The position numbers were made by a program, and so were the translations under genes. A DNA stretch of 16,447 nucleotides from an uncultured Terriglobus sp. GTDB taxonomy: Bacteria; Acidobacteriota; Terriglobia; Terriglobales; Acidobacteriaceae. The stretch is from the NCBI GenBank assembly GCA_937871605.1, contig CALMRM010000279.1, forward strand, positions 8,822 through 25,268, read 5' to 3'. The notes beneath the pieces are model-generated. The model made no database searches and had not been told where the DNA came from. It worked only from the letters and a program-made list of their open reading frames with translations. This document shows, one piece after another, positions 4,991 through 14,253 of this stretch; within the stretch, counting starts at the first letter, position 1; each line of letters opens with the position of its first letter.

Positions 4991-7900
4991 GTGAGGCTGA
5001 TTTCCAATACCGGCAGTGATCGGGTCTCGGATGAATTGAAGCAGTTTACTCAGGAAACCTCTCTGAGCGTCGCTTCGGCTTCATTCTCTTTATTTGCCTA
5101 CGCGAGTCTTCGAGAAGGCTTGGAGGCTCTTCGCAAAGCCCAATTCATTGTCTCTTCCGACATTTCAGCTGAACAGCTGTTAGGAGAGGATGCTGATCGA
5201 TCATTCCGCAATCAGCTCACTGCGAAATGGCTGGCCCGCGACTGCTTGTCCTTCCTAAGAAAGACTGCTCAGGTTGCAGAACTGTCCCAGAGCCTCTTTC
5301 AATCTGTTCTGGTCCTTCGAGATGCGAATGACCGCCCCACAGCAGCCCTCAGTGGAGACTGTTCATTCACCACCGCAGGCCTCGGGATAACACCCAGAGC
5401 TCAGTTTTCGCTGATCCAGGTTGCTGAAAGCGCCTTGGAAGCCTCCGCTTTGGATCGCTGGTTCACGCAGACGTGGAGTCACGTGAACGCCACCATCCCG
5501 AAAAGCCTCCTCGCGAACGCACTCACGTCGATTTCCGCTGACGCGTCTGCATTCACGCTATACCCACGCATGCTCCTGCATCTCCTGAGCGGAGGTGATG
5601 ATTCCCCGGATGAAGACCAGATCATCAATGCAGCCACAGGCATTCGGGAAACAGCCGTCTGGCAACGACTTTACCGTTTTCAACGAGACGCTGTGATCGG
5701 CGCTATCGACAAGGTCGAGCGCTTTGGCGGCTGCATTATCGCTGACAGTGTCGGTCTAGGAAAGACGTTCGAAGGTCTAGCGGTTATCAAGTATTACGAG
5801 CTCCGCAATCAACGCGTGCTGGTGCTCTGCCCGAAGCGGCTTCGCGACAACTGGACAATGTACCGTGCTAACGACCGCCGGAACATCCTTTCTGCTGACC
5901 GTTTCCATTACGACGTTCTGAACCACACCGACCTATCCCGTGAGGGAGGGCAGTCGGGCGACATCGATCTCTCTTACGTCAATTGGGGCAACTACGATCT
6001 AGTCGTTATCGATGAGTCCCATAACTTTCGCAACCGTAATGCGCATCGTGAGCACGACACTCGTTACGACCACCTGATGAAACGCATTATCCAGTCGGGT
6101 GTGAAGACGCGTGTCCTCATGCTTTCTGCAACGCCAGTGAACAATCGGCTTGCTGACCTGAAGAATCAGATCGCCTTCCTTACAGAAGGGCAAGATGATG
6201 CTCTCCAGGCGCAAGGGATTGAAAGCATCGAGGCTACCGTTCGCCGAGCGCAGGCCCAGTTCAATGGCTGGTTGAAGCTGGATGAGGAAGGCCGTACGCC
6301 AACCCGCTTGATGGACATGATTGGGTTCGACTACTTCAAGCTCCTGGATCTGCTCACCATTGCTCGTTCGCGAAAGCACATCCAGAAGTACTACGGCACA
6401 GCCGAATCAGGCACCTTCCCAACCCGTCGTGCTCCCACAAACATCAAGGCCGATGTTGACCTTGAACAGCAGTTCCCTGCCATACGCGACATCAACGATG
6501 AGATCAGGCAGCTCAACTTGAGCGCCTATGCCCTGATGCGCTACGTCCTACCGGCAAAGAAAGCGCTGTACGAGAAACGGTATGCCACGTCGATCCGAGG
6601 CGGAGAAAGCACCTTTCGGCAAGCTGACCGCGAGGAGAGCCTCATCCATCTTTTGAGAGTCAACATGCTCAAGCGCATGGAGAGCTCCGTCGTCTCGTTT
6701 GGATTGACGGTGGAACGTCAGCTAGCCGCTGTAGACGACCTGCTCGATCAGTTGGTCCGCCATGAAGAAACAAGCGGCGAAGACCCGTCCGCCGAGGACA
6801 TAGCGGTGGACGATGCTGCTCTTGAAGCAATGACCGTAGGCCGCAAGATCAAAGTTCTCCTCACAGACGTTGATCGTATCCGCTGGACCCAGGAGTTGAA
6901 CGAAGATCGCCAGCGCCTCTCCGATTTGCTGGAGGAAGCTGAACGCATCATTCCAGAGCGAGACGCCAAACTCCAGAAGTTGAAGCAGCTTATCGTCGCC
7001 AAATGCCATACGCCGTTTAATAGCGAAAACCGCAAGATGCTGGTCTTCACGGCGTTCGCGGATACAGCCGACTACCTGTATCGCGAACTTGCTACGTGGG
7101 CGCAGAACACACTTGGAATCCACAGTGCACTGGTGACCGGCACAGGGCATAACCGCTCCAGCATTTCCAACATGCGTGCGGACTTTTCAGGCATTCTCAC
7201 CGCCTTCTCTCCCCGTTCCAAGGAGCGTCCTGCTGACTCGGCTGGAGAGGGTGAGATCGACCTGCTGATCGCCACAGACTGCATCTCCGAAGGCCAGAAC
7301 CTTCAGGATTGCGACACTGTCGTCAACTACGACATCCACTGGAATCCAGTCCGCATCATCCAGCGCTTCGGCCGGATCGACCGGCTTGGTTCGCGCAACG
7401 ATGCCATACAGCTCGTCAACTTCTGGCCCAACATGGAGTTGGAAGAGTACATCGGTCTGGAGCAGCGCGTGACCGGCCGCATGGTCCTTTTGGACGTTTC
7501 TGCAACCGGAGAAGAAGACCTCATCCGGCAGCAGTCACGCGATGCCATGAACGACCTGGAGTACCGGCGCAAGCAGCTCCTCCGCTTGCAAAATGCCGTG
7601 CTGGACCTTGAAGACCTCTCCAGCGGAGTTTCTATCGCGGATCTCACGCTCAACGATTTCCGACGAGACCTTGCCGCATTCCAGAAAAAGCATTCGGAAG
7701 TTCTGGCGAAGCAGCATCTCGGCATCTTCGCGCCTCTCTTTGCCGAAGATCTGGAGCTTCCTCCCGGAGCCATCTTCTGCCTACAGGCGGCCGGCAAAGC
7801 TGCGATCGAAGCCATTGAGCCCGGCTATCCTCTCGCCCCGTATTACCTCGTGTACGTCGGGCAGGATGGACGAATTATTCTGCCGTACACGCAAGCTCGC

Positions 7901-8185
7901 CAGACGCTAGACCGCCTGAAGCGCGCCTGCTCGGAATCCGTGACGACTCCGGCCGTGCAAACCGAAGCGTGGACTGCTTTCCACCGGCAGACTGGACATG
8001 GCGAGCACATGGAGCTCTACCAAGGTCTTCTGGCAAAATCCATCGCGCACGTCACCGGCAGACGTGAGGAGCGTGCCATAGCCAGCCTCTTCTCGCCCGG
8101 TGGTACCTACGCGCAGCGGGGTGAGTTCGCCGGCATGGCAGATTACGAGGTGATGACCTTTCTGGTGGTGCTCCCCCGTGAGTGA
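4991..8185 (+). CDS. SNF2-like superfamily 2 helicase of a type III-like defence operon
   Basis: GTG 4991 is chosen over GTG 4985 because GGAG (4979-4982) lies eight bases upstream of it. The product is 1064 residues. Helicase motifs run in order: Walker A GLGKT (255-259), DESH (341-344), SATP (379-382), then in the second RecA lobe SEGQNLQ and QRFGRIDR (791-798). The layout recalls RapA/SNF2 ATPases, which translocate on duplex DNA. The N-terminal ~160 residues recall a phospholipase D-like domain (GDCSFTTAGLG at 122-132, where GSSNFTxAGL is usual), but its HxK motif is missing. The downstream DUF4391 gene overlaps by 8 bases, so the two are translationally coupled. The product probably acts with Mod and Res in anti-phage defence; its own role in the complex is inferred. 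Confidence 0.85.
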   Translation: MRLISNTGSDRVSDELKQFTQETSLSVASASFSLFAYASLREGLEALRKAQFIVSSDISAEQLLGEDADRSFRNQLTAKWLARDCLSFLRKTAQVAELSQSLFQSVLVLRDANDRPTAALSGDCSFTTAGLGITPRAQFSLIQVAESALEASALDRWFTQTWSHVNATIPKSLLANALTSISADASAFTLYPRMLLHLLSGGDDSPDEDQIINAATGIRETAVWQRLYRFQRDAVIGAIDKVERFGGCIIADSVGLGKTFEGLAVIKYYELRNQRVLVLCPKRLRDNWTMYRANDRRNILSADRFHYDVLNHTDLSREGGQSGDIDLSYVNWGNYDLVVIDESHNFRNRNAHREHDTRYDHLMKRIIQSGVKTRVLMLSATPVNNRLADLKNQIAFLTEGQDDALQAQGIESIEATVRRAQAQFNGWLKLDEEGRTPTRLMDMIGFDYFKLLDLLTIARSRKHIQKYYGTAESGTFPTRRAPTNIKADVDLEQQFPAIRDINDEIRQLNLSAYALMRYVLPAKKALYEKRYATSIRGGESTFRQADREESLIHLLRVNMLKRMESSVVSFGLTVERQLAAVDDLLDQLVRHEETSGEDPSAEDIAVDDAALEAMTVGRKIKVLLTDVDRIRWTQELNEDRQRLSDLLEEAERIIPERDAKLQKLKQLIVAKCHTPFNSENRKMLVFTAFADTADYLYRELATWAQNTLGIHSALVTGTGHNRSSISNMRADFSGILTAFSPRSKERPADSAGEGEIDLLIATDCISEGQNLQDCDTVVNYDIHWNPVRIIQRFGRIDRLGSRNDAIQLVNFWPNMELEEYIGLEQRVTGRMVLLDVSATGEEDLIRQQSRDAMNDLEYRRKQLLRLQNAVLDLEDLSSGVSIADLTLNDFRRDLAAFQKKHSEVLAKQHLGIFAPLFAEDLELPPGAIFCLQAAGKAAIEAIEPGYPLAPYYLVYVGQDGRIILPYTQARQTLDRLKRACSESVTTPAVQTEAWTAFHRQTGHGEHMELYQGLLAKSIAHVTGRREERAIASLFSPGGTYAQRGEFAGMADYEVMTFLVVLPRE

Positions 8186-9005
8186 TTCGTCGATCGCGGC
8201 CGCCCAGCCGACCCTCGACATGGCGTACGCCGCGTTGAATCTTCCTCCCGAGGCGTGGCTCGATCAGCGTGTGCCGAAAAAGCTCTTCCTGGAGCAGCTT
8301 GCCATCCAGCCCGGCACCACCGCCCCCGATAAGAAGCTGGTGCGGGAGGAGCTGGAGGAGTTCCGCTGGCTTGCATCGCTCAAGCCCGGTACCAGCGGTC
8401 TAGCTTCGTATTCAGACGAGACCCGCGAGTACGCCGAGATTGCCGTTCTCGCCGTCCGCTCCCGAACGGAACTGAAGCTCGACCGGCTACGCCAGCTCAT
8501 CCATCGCGCAGTTCCCTACCCCGTCGTTCTCTTTCTACAAACTCCTCAGGCTCTCAGCCTCTCGCTCGCCCACAAACGCAAGGCGCTCAACTCAGAGACG
8601 GGCAAACCGGTTCTGGAGGAGTTGCGGTCCGTAGCACTGGCAGGCAAGCTTTCGGAAGACCTGCTCGTTAGTCTTGCGTTGCCGTCTCTTAACCTGCCCA
8701 TGCAGGATATGCTCACGGTCTACAGCCAATGGATGGATCATCTTGTGGCTTTCGACTCTGCCACATTGCTTGGCCGGCTGCATGGTCCAGTCCCCTTCCA
8801 GGTTCTTCCATCTGCCATCCTGGCTGAGCGGCACCGCGTAGCACAGCAGGAACTGACACGCCTGCAGGCCGAAGAAGCGGCTCTCAGGACGAGGCTGCAT
8901 AGTGAAACGCAGCTCAGCCGCAAAGTAGAATCGAATCTTGCCCTGAAGCAACTACAGCGACGGCGCTTGGAGCTGGTGGCCCTTCTGCGTGCTGAATTGC
9001 CATGA
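8178..9005 (+). CDS. DUF4391 domain protein
   Basis: The 275-residue product starts at GTG 8178, overlapping the helicase stop by 8 bases, so translation is coupled. The N-terminal segments LNLPPEAWLDQRVPKKLFLEQ, LVREELEEFRWLASLKP and later HRAVPYPVVLFLQT and LSLAHKRKAL match my memory of DUF4391. The C-terminal ~60 residues are Arg/Glu/Leu-rich and look coiled-coil. DUF4391 proteins are commonly found between helicase and methyltransferase genes of type III-like loci, and no enzymatic motif is visible. A structural or adaptor role linking helicase and methyltransferase is plausible but unproven. There is no signal peptide and no membrane segment. Confidence 0.8.
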   Translation: MSDSSIAAAQPTLDMAYAALNLPPEAWLDQRVPKKLFLEQLAIQPGTTAPDKKLVREELEEFRWLASLKPGTSGLASYSDETREYAEIAVLAVRSRTELKLDRLRQLIHRAVPYPVVLFLQTPQALSLSLAHKRKALNSETGKPVLEELRSVALAGKLSEDLLVSLALPSLNLPMQDMLTVYSQWMDHLVAFDSATLLGRLHGPVPFQVLPSAILAERHRVAQQELTRLQAEEAALRTRLHSETQLSRKVESNLALKQLQRRRLELVALLRAELP

Positions 9006-9054
9006 GCTCCGTCAGTTTGTCATTGCTGTTTGAACCCGCACGAGGTGTACTTCT

Positions 9055-11076
9055 TTGGAACCGATCGCCGCTACTGACCAGCTGAGCCACTCTGCCGACC
9101 TGACCATCGAGAACATCGAGCGCCTGCGCGAGCTCTTCCCGCAGGCCGTCACAGAAGATGGAAGCGGCAAGCACGTCGACTTTGACATACTGCGCGAGTT
9201 GCTCGGTGGCGAACTGGCCACGGGTGAGGAGAAGTACGGGCTCAACTGGCACGGCAAACGAGCCGCCCGCCGCCTGGCACTCACGCCCTCTACCGGCACC
9301 CTGCGGCCTGCCCCCGAGGACTCGGTCGATTGGGACACCACCCAGAACCTCATGATCGAGGGCGACAACCTGGAGGTGCTGAAGCTGCTGCAGAAGTCCT
9401 ACGCGGGCAAGGTCAAGATGATCTACATCGACCCGCCCTACAACACCGGAACCGACTTCGTTTATAGAGATGATTTCCGCGACTCCATCGGCAACTACCA
9501 GCGCATAACCGGACAACGTGATGCAGAAGGCGCGAAGCTCACCACCAACCCCGATGCATCCGGTCGCTTTCATACAGACTGGGTGAACATGATGTACCCA
9601 CGTCTGCTCTTGGCACGCAATCTTCTCCGAGAAGACGGCATTTGCTTCATCTCGATCGGTGAAGCTGAACTACCCAACTTAGTTAGCCTTTGCGATCTAG
9701 TTTTTGGTGGAGAGTGCGCGATTGGCATCGCATGCCGCGTTGCAAAGCGAAGCAATAACAAAGGCGATCATTGGGCACCAAACTTCGATTACATCGTTAC
9801 GTTTGCGAAAAATCGAGCCACATGCCCACCTTTTTCCGGTGGTGCAAACACCTCAGCATACGATCAGGTCGATCTTGAGGGACCACGAAAAGGAGAACAC
9901 TACCAACTGGTTAGGTTGTACATGTCAACGATCGAGAATCAGAATCCAGAACAACGATTCTGGATTGACTGTCCTGATGGAAGCAAGGTTATACCTCCGG
10001 GCTCAACGTTTCCTCCCGAGCGACCTCGGCTTGGCGATGGCATCTGGCGTTGGTCTCGACAGAAGTTCGAAGCAGAAAAAGACCGGATCGTCGTGAGAGC
10101 TGTTCGGTCGTCAAATCTCGTTGACCAAAACAAAGAAGCGGCTAAGTGGAATGTTTTCACGAAGACATACCTCAAAGATGTTCTCGAGAAGGCTACATCG
10201 AAGCCGAACAATTTGATCGAGGCTTTTCTCAATCAGATTGGCTCTCACGAGATGACCAAATATGGAATTCCGTTTGACTACCCAAAGCCGTCAGGGCTTA
10301 TCGAGTTTTTGAGCGACATTTCAAGAACCGGACCCGATGACATCGTCCTGGATTTTTTTGCCGGGTCCGGATCCACAGGTGAAGCTGTCATGCGCCACAA
10401 TGCTGCAGCTAGTGGTACCAGCCGATACATCTTAGTTCAGCTCCCACAGAGGCTTGACTTCGAGGATGCCGCTCAAAAGGAAGCTGCGACCTTCTGTCAG
10501 GAGCTCGGTCGCCCAACAAGCATTGCGGAACTAACAAAAGAACGACTCCGTCGCGCAGGTAAACAGGTTGCTGCTGATAATCCAATGTTCCACGGTGATC
10601 TTGGCTTCCGCGTCTTCAAACTCGACACCACCAGCATCCGCCCGTGGGACCCGTCGCTGCCCATCACCGAACAGCGCCTGCTTGGCGAAGTGGACAACAT
10701 CCTGCCGGGCCGGACCGAGCAGGACCTGCTGTATGAGCTGCTGCTGAAGCGCGGCCTGGAGCTGACGGTGCCCATCGTGGAGCGCACGTTGGCCGGCAAG
10801 CAGGTTTTTGCCGTCTCTACCGGCGACCTGATCGCCTGTCTCGCGCCTCACATTGAGAGCGCCGACGTGGAGGCACTCGCCGAAGGCATTGTGGCTTGGC
10901 ACAAGGAACTCGCTCCCCCGCCCGCCGTCGATCCCAACGCACCACTGGAGAAGCCAGCCAAGTTCGACCCGCCACTGGTCGTCTTCCGGGATACAGCCTT
11001 CACCGACGACGTAGCCAAGAGCAACCTGACAGAGATTCTGAAACAGCACAGCCTGACCGACGTGCGGAGCCTGTAG
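9055..11076 (+). CDS. mod: Type III restriction-modification DNA methyltransferase (Mod), beta class
   Basis: The 673-residue product starts at TTG 9055, the first start after an in-frame stop at 9031, with GAGG nine bases upstream. Catalytic motif IV DPPY (126-129, in IYIDPPYNTG) precedes the AdoMet-binding FAGSGST (435-441); this order and the large insert between them identify a beta-class N6-adenine methyltransferase of the type III Mod family. The insert (~200-420) is the target recognition domain. Mod binds and methylates the asymmetric recognition site and guides Res. GC content falls in the insert (27 of 60 at 9781-9840; 26 of 60 at 10141-10200) and is high on both sides (36 of 60 at 9361-9420; 42 of 60 at 10741-10800), which suggests an exchanged recognition domain. 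Length is normal for the family and both motifs are intact. Confidence 0.93.
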   Translation: MEPIAATDQLSHSADLTIENIERLRELFPQAVTEDGSGKHVDFDILRELLGGELATGEEKYGLNWHGKRAARRLALTPSTGTLRPAPEDSVDWDTTQNLMIEGDNLEVLKLLQKSYAGKVKMIYIDPPYNTGTDFVYRDDFRDSIGNYQRITGQRDAEGAKLTTNPDASGRFHTDWVNMMYPRLLLARNLLREDGICFISIGEAELPNLVSLCDLVFGGECAIGIACRVAKRSNNKGDHWAPNFDYIVTFAKNRATCPPFSGGANTSAYDQVDLEGPRKGEHYQLVRLYMSTIENQNPEQRFWIDCPDGSKVIPPGSTFPPERPRLGDGIWRWSRQKFEAEKDRIVVRAVRSSNLVDQNKEAAKWNVFTKTYLKDVLEKATSKPNNLIEAFLNQIGSHEMTKYGIPFDYPKPSGLIEFLSDISRTGPDDIVLDFFAGSGSTGEAVMRHNAAASGTSRYILVQLPQRLDFEDAAQKEAATFCQELGRPTSIAELTKERLRRAGKQVAADNPMFHGDLGFRVFKLDTTSIRPWDPSLPITEQRLLGEVDNILPGRTEQDLLYELLLKRGLELTVPIVERTLAGKQVFAVSTGDLIACLAPHIESADVEALAEGIVAWHKELAPPPAVDPNAPLEKPAKFDPPLVVFRDTAFTDDVAKSNLTEILKQHSLTDVRSL

Positions 11077-11078
11077 CC

Positions 11079-11189
11079 ATGGCCGCTAAAGGACTTACCA
11101 TACCCGGATCCACCACGGGCGTTGACATTTTATTAGGGTCGAACTACCCGGAATTTCCGGATAGTTCGATTTCGTGTGAGGCGCGCTAA
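11079..11189 (+). CDS. Possible 36-residue leader/coupling ORF between mod and res
   Basis: An ATG two bases after the mod stop opens a 36-codon frame (MAAKGLTIPGSTTGVDILLG at its start) whose TAA shares its last base with the res ATG (taATG at 11187-11191). This is a classic stop-start arrangement for re-initiation. It has no recognisable domain and no clear Shine-Dalgarno, and it contains a strong hairpin. It may serve only to carry ribosomes to res, or be a chance frame. A real peptide is possible but unsupported. Confidence 0.35.
   Translation: MAAKGLTIPGSTTGVDILLGSNYPEFPDSSISCEAR
11139..11169. repeat. 13-bp inverted repeat (hairpin) before res
   Basis: The arms tcgaactacccgg (11139-11151) and ccggatagttcga (11157-11169) are reverse complements except for one position, with a five-base AT loop. 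The hairpin ends 19 bases before the res ATG. It could attenuate transcription between mod and res, hide the res start region, or be a remnant of a small palindromic repeat. No T-run follows, so simple intrinsic termination is not indicated. Confidence 0.6.
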
Positions 11190-14100
11190 TGCACCTGCTC
11201 TACGAAGACCTGCCGCACCAGCGCGCCGCCATCGATGCCGTCTGCGATCTGTTTCGTGGACAGGAAATCTCGCGCGCGGAGTTCACCGTCACGTTGCCAA
11301 CCGAGCAATTGGAGCTGACCGGCGTTCAACAGTCGGACCTGGGCATCGGCAACCGCGTCAGCAACACCGCCGATGACTACCTGCTGGCTAACCTACGCGA
11401 TGTGCAGTTGCGCAACGGCATTCCGCAAGCGATGACGCTGGACCCTTCGCAAGGAGGGCATGGCCGCAACTTCGACGTAGAGATGGAAACCGGCACTGGC
11501 AAGACCTACGTCTACCTGAGCAGCATTTTCGAGCTGAATCAGCGGTTTGGCTTCACCAAGTTTGTGATTGTCGTCCCTTCTGTGGCAATCAAGGAGGGCG
11601 TCGCGGCCACGTTGCGGGATACGACCGAGCACTTCCGCCGCAAGTACAACCAGCTCGCCCGGTATTTTGTGTACGACTCCGCCCGGCTCAGTTCCATTCG
11701 TGACTTCGCCACCAGCAACAACATAGAAATCATGGTGGCGACCGTCCAGTCGCTCTATGGCGGGCGAACGATCTTCAACAATCCGCAGGAGAAGCTGGCT
11801 GGAGAAAAGCCGCTGGATGTCGTCGCGTCGACCAATCCGATTCTGATCGTGGACGAACCACAAAGTGTGGAGGGTACGGAAAAAAGCGGAAGTGCTGGAC
11901 GGGAGGCGCTAAAGGCGCTTCGGCCGCTCTGCACGTTGCGTTATTCCGCGACTCATCTGCAGCACTACAACACGGTTTACAAGCTGGACGCCATTGACGC
12001 CTACGAGCATAAGCTTGTGAAGCAGATCGAGGTAGCCGCGCTAACCAGCGACAACGACCACAATCGGCCGTACATAAAGCTGCTCCGGGTCGAAGCGAAA
12101 AAGAACAAGCCTGTGCGCGCAGAATTGGAGCTGGATTGCGAGAGTCTCGAAGGCATTAAACGTAAGCCTCTTTGGGTATACGACGGCGACAAGCTGGAGC
12201 AGACCACAGGCCGCCTGCTGTATGCCGAACACATTGTGGGCACAATCCAGAAGAAGAGCCGTGATCTTGCTGGCAGCCTGGATTCGGTAGAACTTCGTGT
12301 GCCTGGCGATACCCGCTTCCTGACGCTTGAGGAACCCGTCTTCGGGGACACGGACGAGGGCTCACTGGCTGCCGCGATGATCCGGCGCACCATCAAAGAG
12401 CACCTCGACAAGGAAAAGCGACTCCGCCCCCGTGGCATTAAGGTGCTGAGTTTGTTCTTCATCAAGAAAGTTGAGGACTACCGCAAGCCGGATGGCTCGC
12501 CTGGTCCATTAGCCGCGATTTTCGAGCAGGAGTATGCCGAGCTTGCTCGCCGTCCCGAGTACAACACCCTCTTCGCAGAAGTAGATGTGACGACAACGGC
12601 GACCGAAGTCCACAACGGCTACTTTTCCATGGACAAGAAGCTGATCACCCCATTCGAGGGTGAAATCAAGCTGAAGGGCGCGAATCAGGACAGCCGCGAT
12701 ACAGAAACGTACAACCTGATCATGCGGGAAAAGACCCGCCTACTCGACTTGAAGACTCTCCTGAAGTTCATCTTCAGCCACTCTGCACTGCGTGAGGGTT
12801 GGGATAACCCTAATGTCTTCCAGATTTGCGCATTTCGCGAGATGAACCAGGAGCGCGAACGCCGCCAGACGATTGGGCGAGGCCTGCGCCTCTGCGTCAA
12901 TCAGCTTGGCGAGCGCATCCGTGGCTTTGACGTAAACACCCTTACGGTTGTCGCGAACGAGACCTACCAGAGCTTCGCGGCCAGATTGCAGCATGACATC
13001 GAACAGGAAACCGGCATCCAGTTTGGAGTCGTAAGCCAGTTGCAGTTTGCCGCGATCCAGACCCAGGAAGACGGCAAGAATGCTGTTGCTCTAGGCGAAG
13101 ACGCCTCGCGAGCCATCTGGCAGGCGCTCCGCGGCTCGGGTTACCTCGACAGCCAGGGCAAGGTGACCGAGGCTCTAAAGAAAGCCTTGGACGCAAAGAC
13201 GTTGGAACTGCCAGCGGAGTTTGAGCTATACCGTAAACCCATTCAAGAGCTGCTGACGAAACTGGCAACCGGCCTGGTGGTACGCGATGCTGACGAGAAG
13301 CGGCCTGCGATCCGGCTTCGTGAAGCTGTACTCAATAGTGAGGAGTTTCGCCAGTTGTGGGACCGCATTCGTGCGAAGTCCACCTACCGCGTCCAATTTG
13401 ATCCAGATCTATTGGTACAGAACTGTGTTCGGGCTATTCAGGAACTTGCAATCGCACCGCCAACCTTCAGAGTGCGTAAGGAGCGACTCGATATCACGCG
13501 CGGCGGAGTTGTGGGCACAGGAGGTACGGACTCCGTACCTGAGATCATGCAGTCTGAACACACTTCCCTGCCCGACCTCATCTCCGAACTTCAAGACAAG
13601 ACTCAGCTTTTGCGGCGCACCATTGTCCGCATCCTTTCTGATTCAGGACGGCTGAACGATTTCCGTCGCAACCCGAACGAGTTCATTCGACTGGTTGCAA
13701 AAGCAGTGTCTCAAGCCAAGCGCCAAACATTGGTCGATGGTGTGCAGTATCACCGGCTCGCAGATCATGTTTACGCGCAGGAGCTCTTCCTGCATGATGA
13801 GCTCACCGGTTATCTGACCAATCTCGTGCCATCTGCCCGCTCGCTATATGAGCAAACCGTGTGCGATTCAGACGTCGAGAAGCGCTTTGTAAAGGAGTTG
13901 GAAGCCAACGAAGCCGTCAAGCTCTACGTGAAGCTTCCTGGTTGGTTCCTCGTACCAACGCCATTGGGAAACTACAACCCCGATTGGGCAGTGCTGCTTT
14001 CGCGGAACGGCGAAGAGCGCCTGTACTTTGTTCTTGAAACGAAGTCGAGTCTTGCAGGCTTTGATCTGCGCGTTAGAGAGAAAGGAACGATCGACTGCGG

Positions 14101-14200
14101 GCGCAAGCACTTCAAAGCCATTGCAACGGACATGAATCCAGCCCAATTTGAGTCGGTGCGAACCTTAGAGGACGTGTTTACCCACATCTACACAACCTGA
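11189..14200 (+). CDS. res: Type III restriction helicase-endonuclease (Res)
   Basis: The 1003-residue product opens LLYEDLPHQRAAIDAV, a Q-motif-like start. Superfamily 2 motifs follow: Walker A TGTGKT (101-106), DEPQ (222-225), YSATH (252-256) and QTIGRGLRL (560-568). The DEPQ variant is typical of type III Res. The C-terminus carries a PD-(D/E)XK nuclease: Asp932 in NPDWAVLL and Glu950-Thr-Lys952 in FVLETKS. Res needs Mod to find unmodified sites, uses ATP to diffuse or translocate, and cuts near head-to-head sites. Length and motifs are complete, so the enzyme should be active. Its ATG overlaps the stop of the small ORF, which couples it to the mod mRNA. It is the last gene of the operon; no clear terminator follows. 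Confidence 0.93.
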   Translation: MHLLYEDLPHQRAAIDAVCDLFRGQEISRAEFTVTLPTEQLELTGVQQSDLGIGNRVSNTADDYLLANLRDVQLRNGIPQAMTLDPSQGGHGRNFDVEMETGTGKTYVYLSSIFELNQRFGFTKFVIVVPSVAIKEGVAATLRDTTEHFRRKYNQLARYFVYDSARLSSIRDFATSNNIEIMVATVQSLYGGRTIFNNPQEKLAGEKPLDVVASTNPILIVDEPQSVEGTEKSGSAGREALKALRPLCTLRYSATHLQHYNTVYKLDAIDAYEHKLVKQIEVAALTSDNDHNRPYIKLLRVEAKKNKPVRAELELDCESLEGIKRKPLWVYDGDKLEQTTGRLLYAEHIVGTIQKKSRDLAGSLDSVELRVPGDTRFLTLEEPVFGDTDEGSLAAAMIRRTIKEHLDKEKRLRPRGIKVLSLFFIKKVEDYRKPDGSPGPLAAIFEQEYAELARRPEYNTLFAEVDVTTTATEVHNGYFSMDKKLITPFEGEIKLKGANQDSRDTETYNLIMREKTRLLDLKTLLKFIFSHSALREGWDNPNVFQICAFREMNQERERRQTIGRGLRLCVNQLGERIRGFDVNTLTVVANETYQSFAARLQHDIEQETGIQFGVVSQLQFAAIQTQEDGKNAVALGEDASRAIWQALRGSGYLDSQGKVTEALKKALDAKTLELPAEFELYRKPIQELLTKLATGLVVRDADEKRPAIRLREAVLNSEEFRQLWDRIRAKSTYRVQFDPDLLVQNCVRAIQELAIAPPTFRVRKERLDITRGGVVGTGGTDSVPEIMQSEHTSLPDLISELQDKTQLLRRTIVRILSDSGRLNDFRRNPNEFIRLVAKAVSQAKRQTLVDGVQYHRLADHVYAQELFLHDELTGYLTNLVPSARSLYEQTVCDSDVEKRFVKELEANEAVKLYVKLPGWFLVPTPLGNYNPDWAVLLSRNGEERLYFVLETKSSLAGFDLRVREKGTIDCGRKHFKAIATDMNPAQFESVRTLEDVFTHIYTT

Positions 14201-14253
14201 GTGGCCTCTTCCAAGGTGCGGCGATGGCTGTCGGATTAGGTTGTGGCCCACTA

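Noticed and set aside
11122..11150. Internal promoter for res (TTGACA at 11122-11127)
   Set aside because: The -35 match is perfect, but the sequence at the right distance (tacccg) is a poor -10 box, and the coupled reading frames already explain res expression.
14201..14253. Terminator after res
   Set aside because: No stable stem followed by a T-run could be found.
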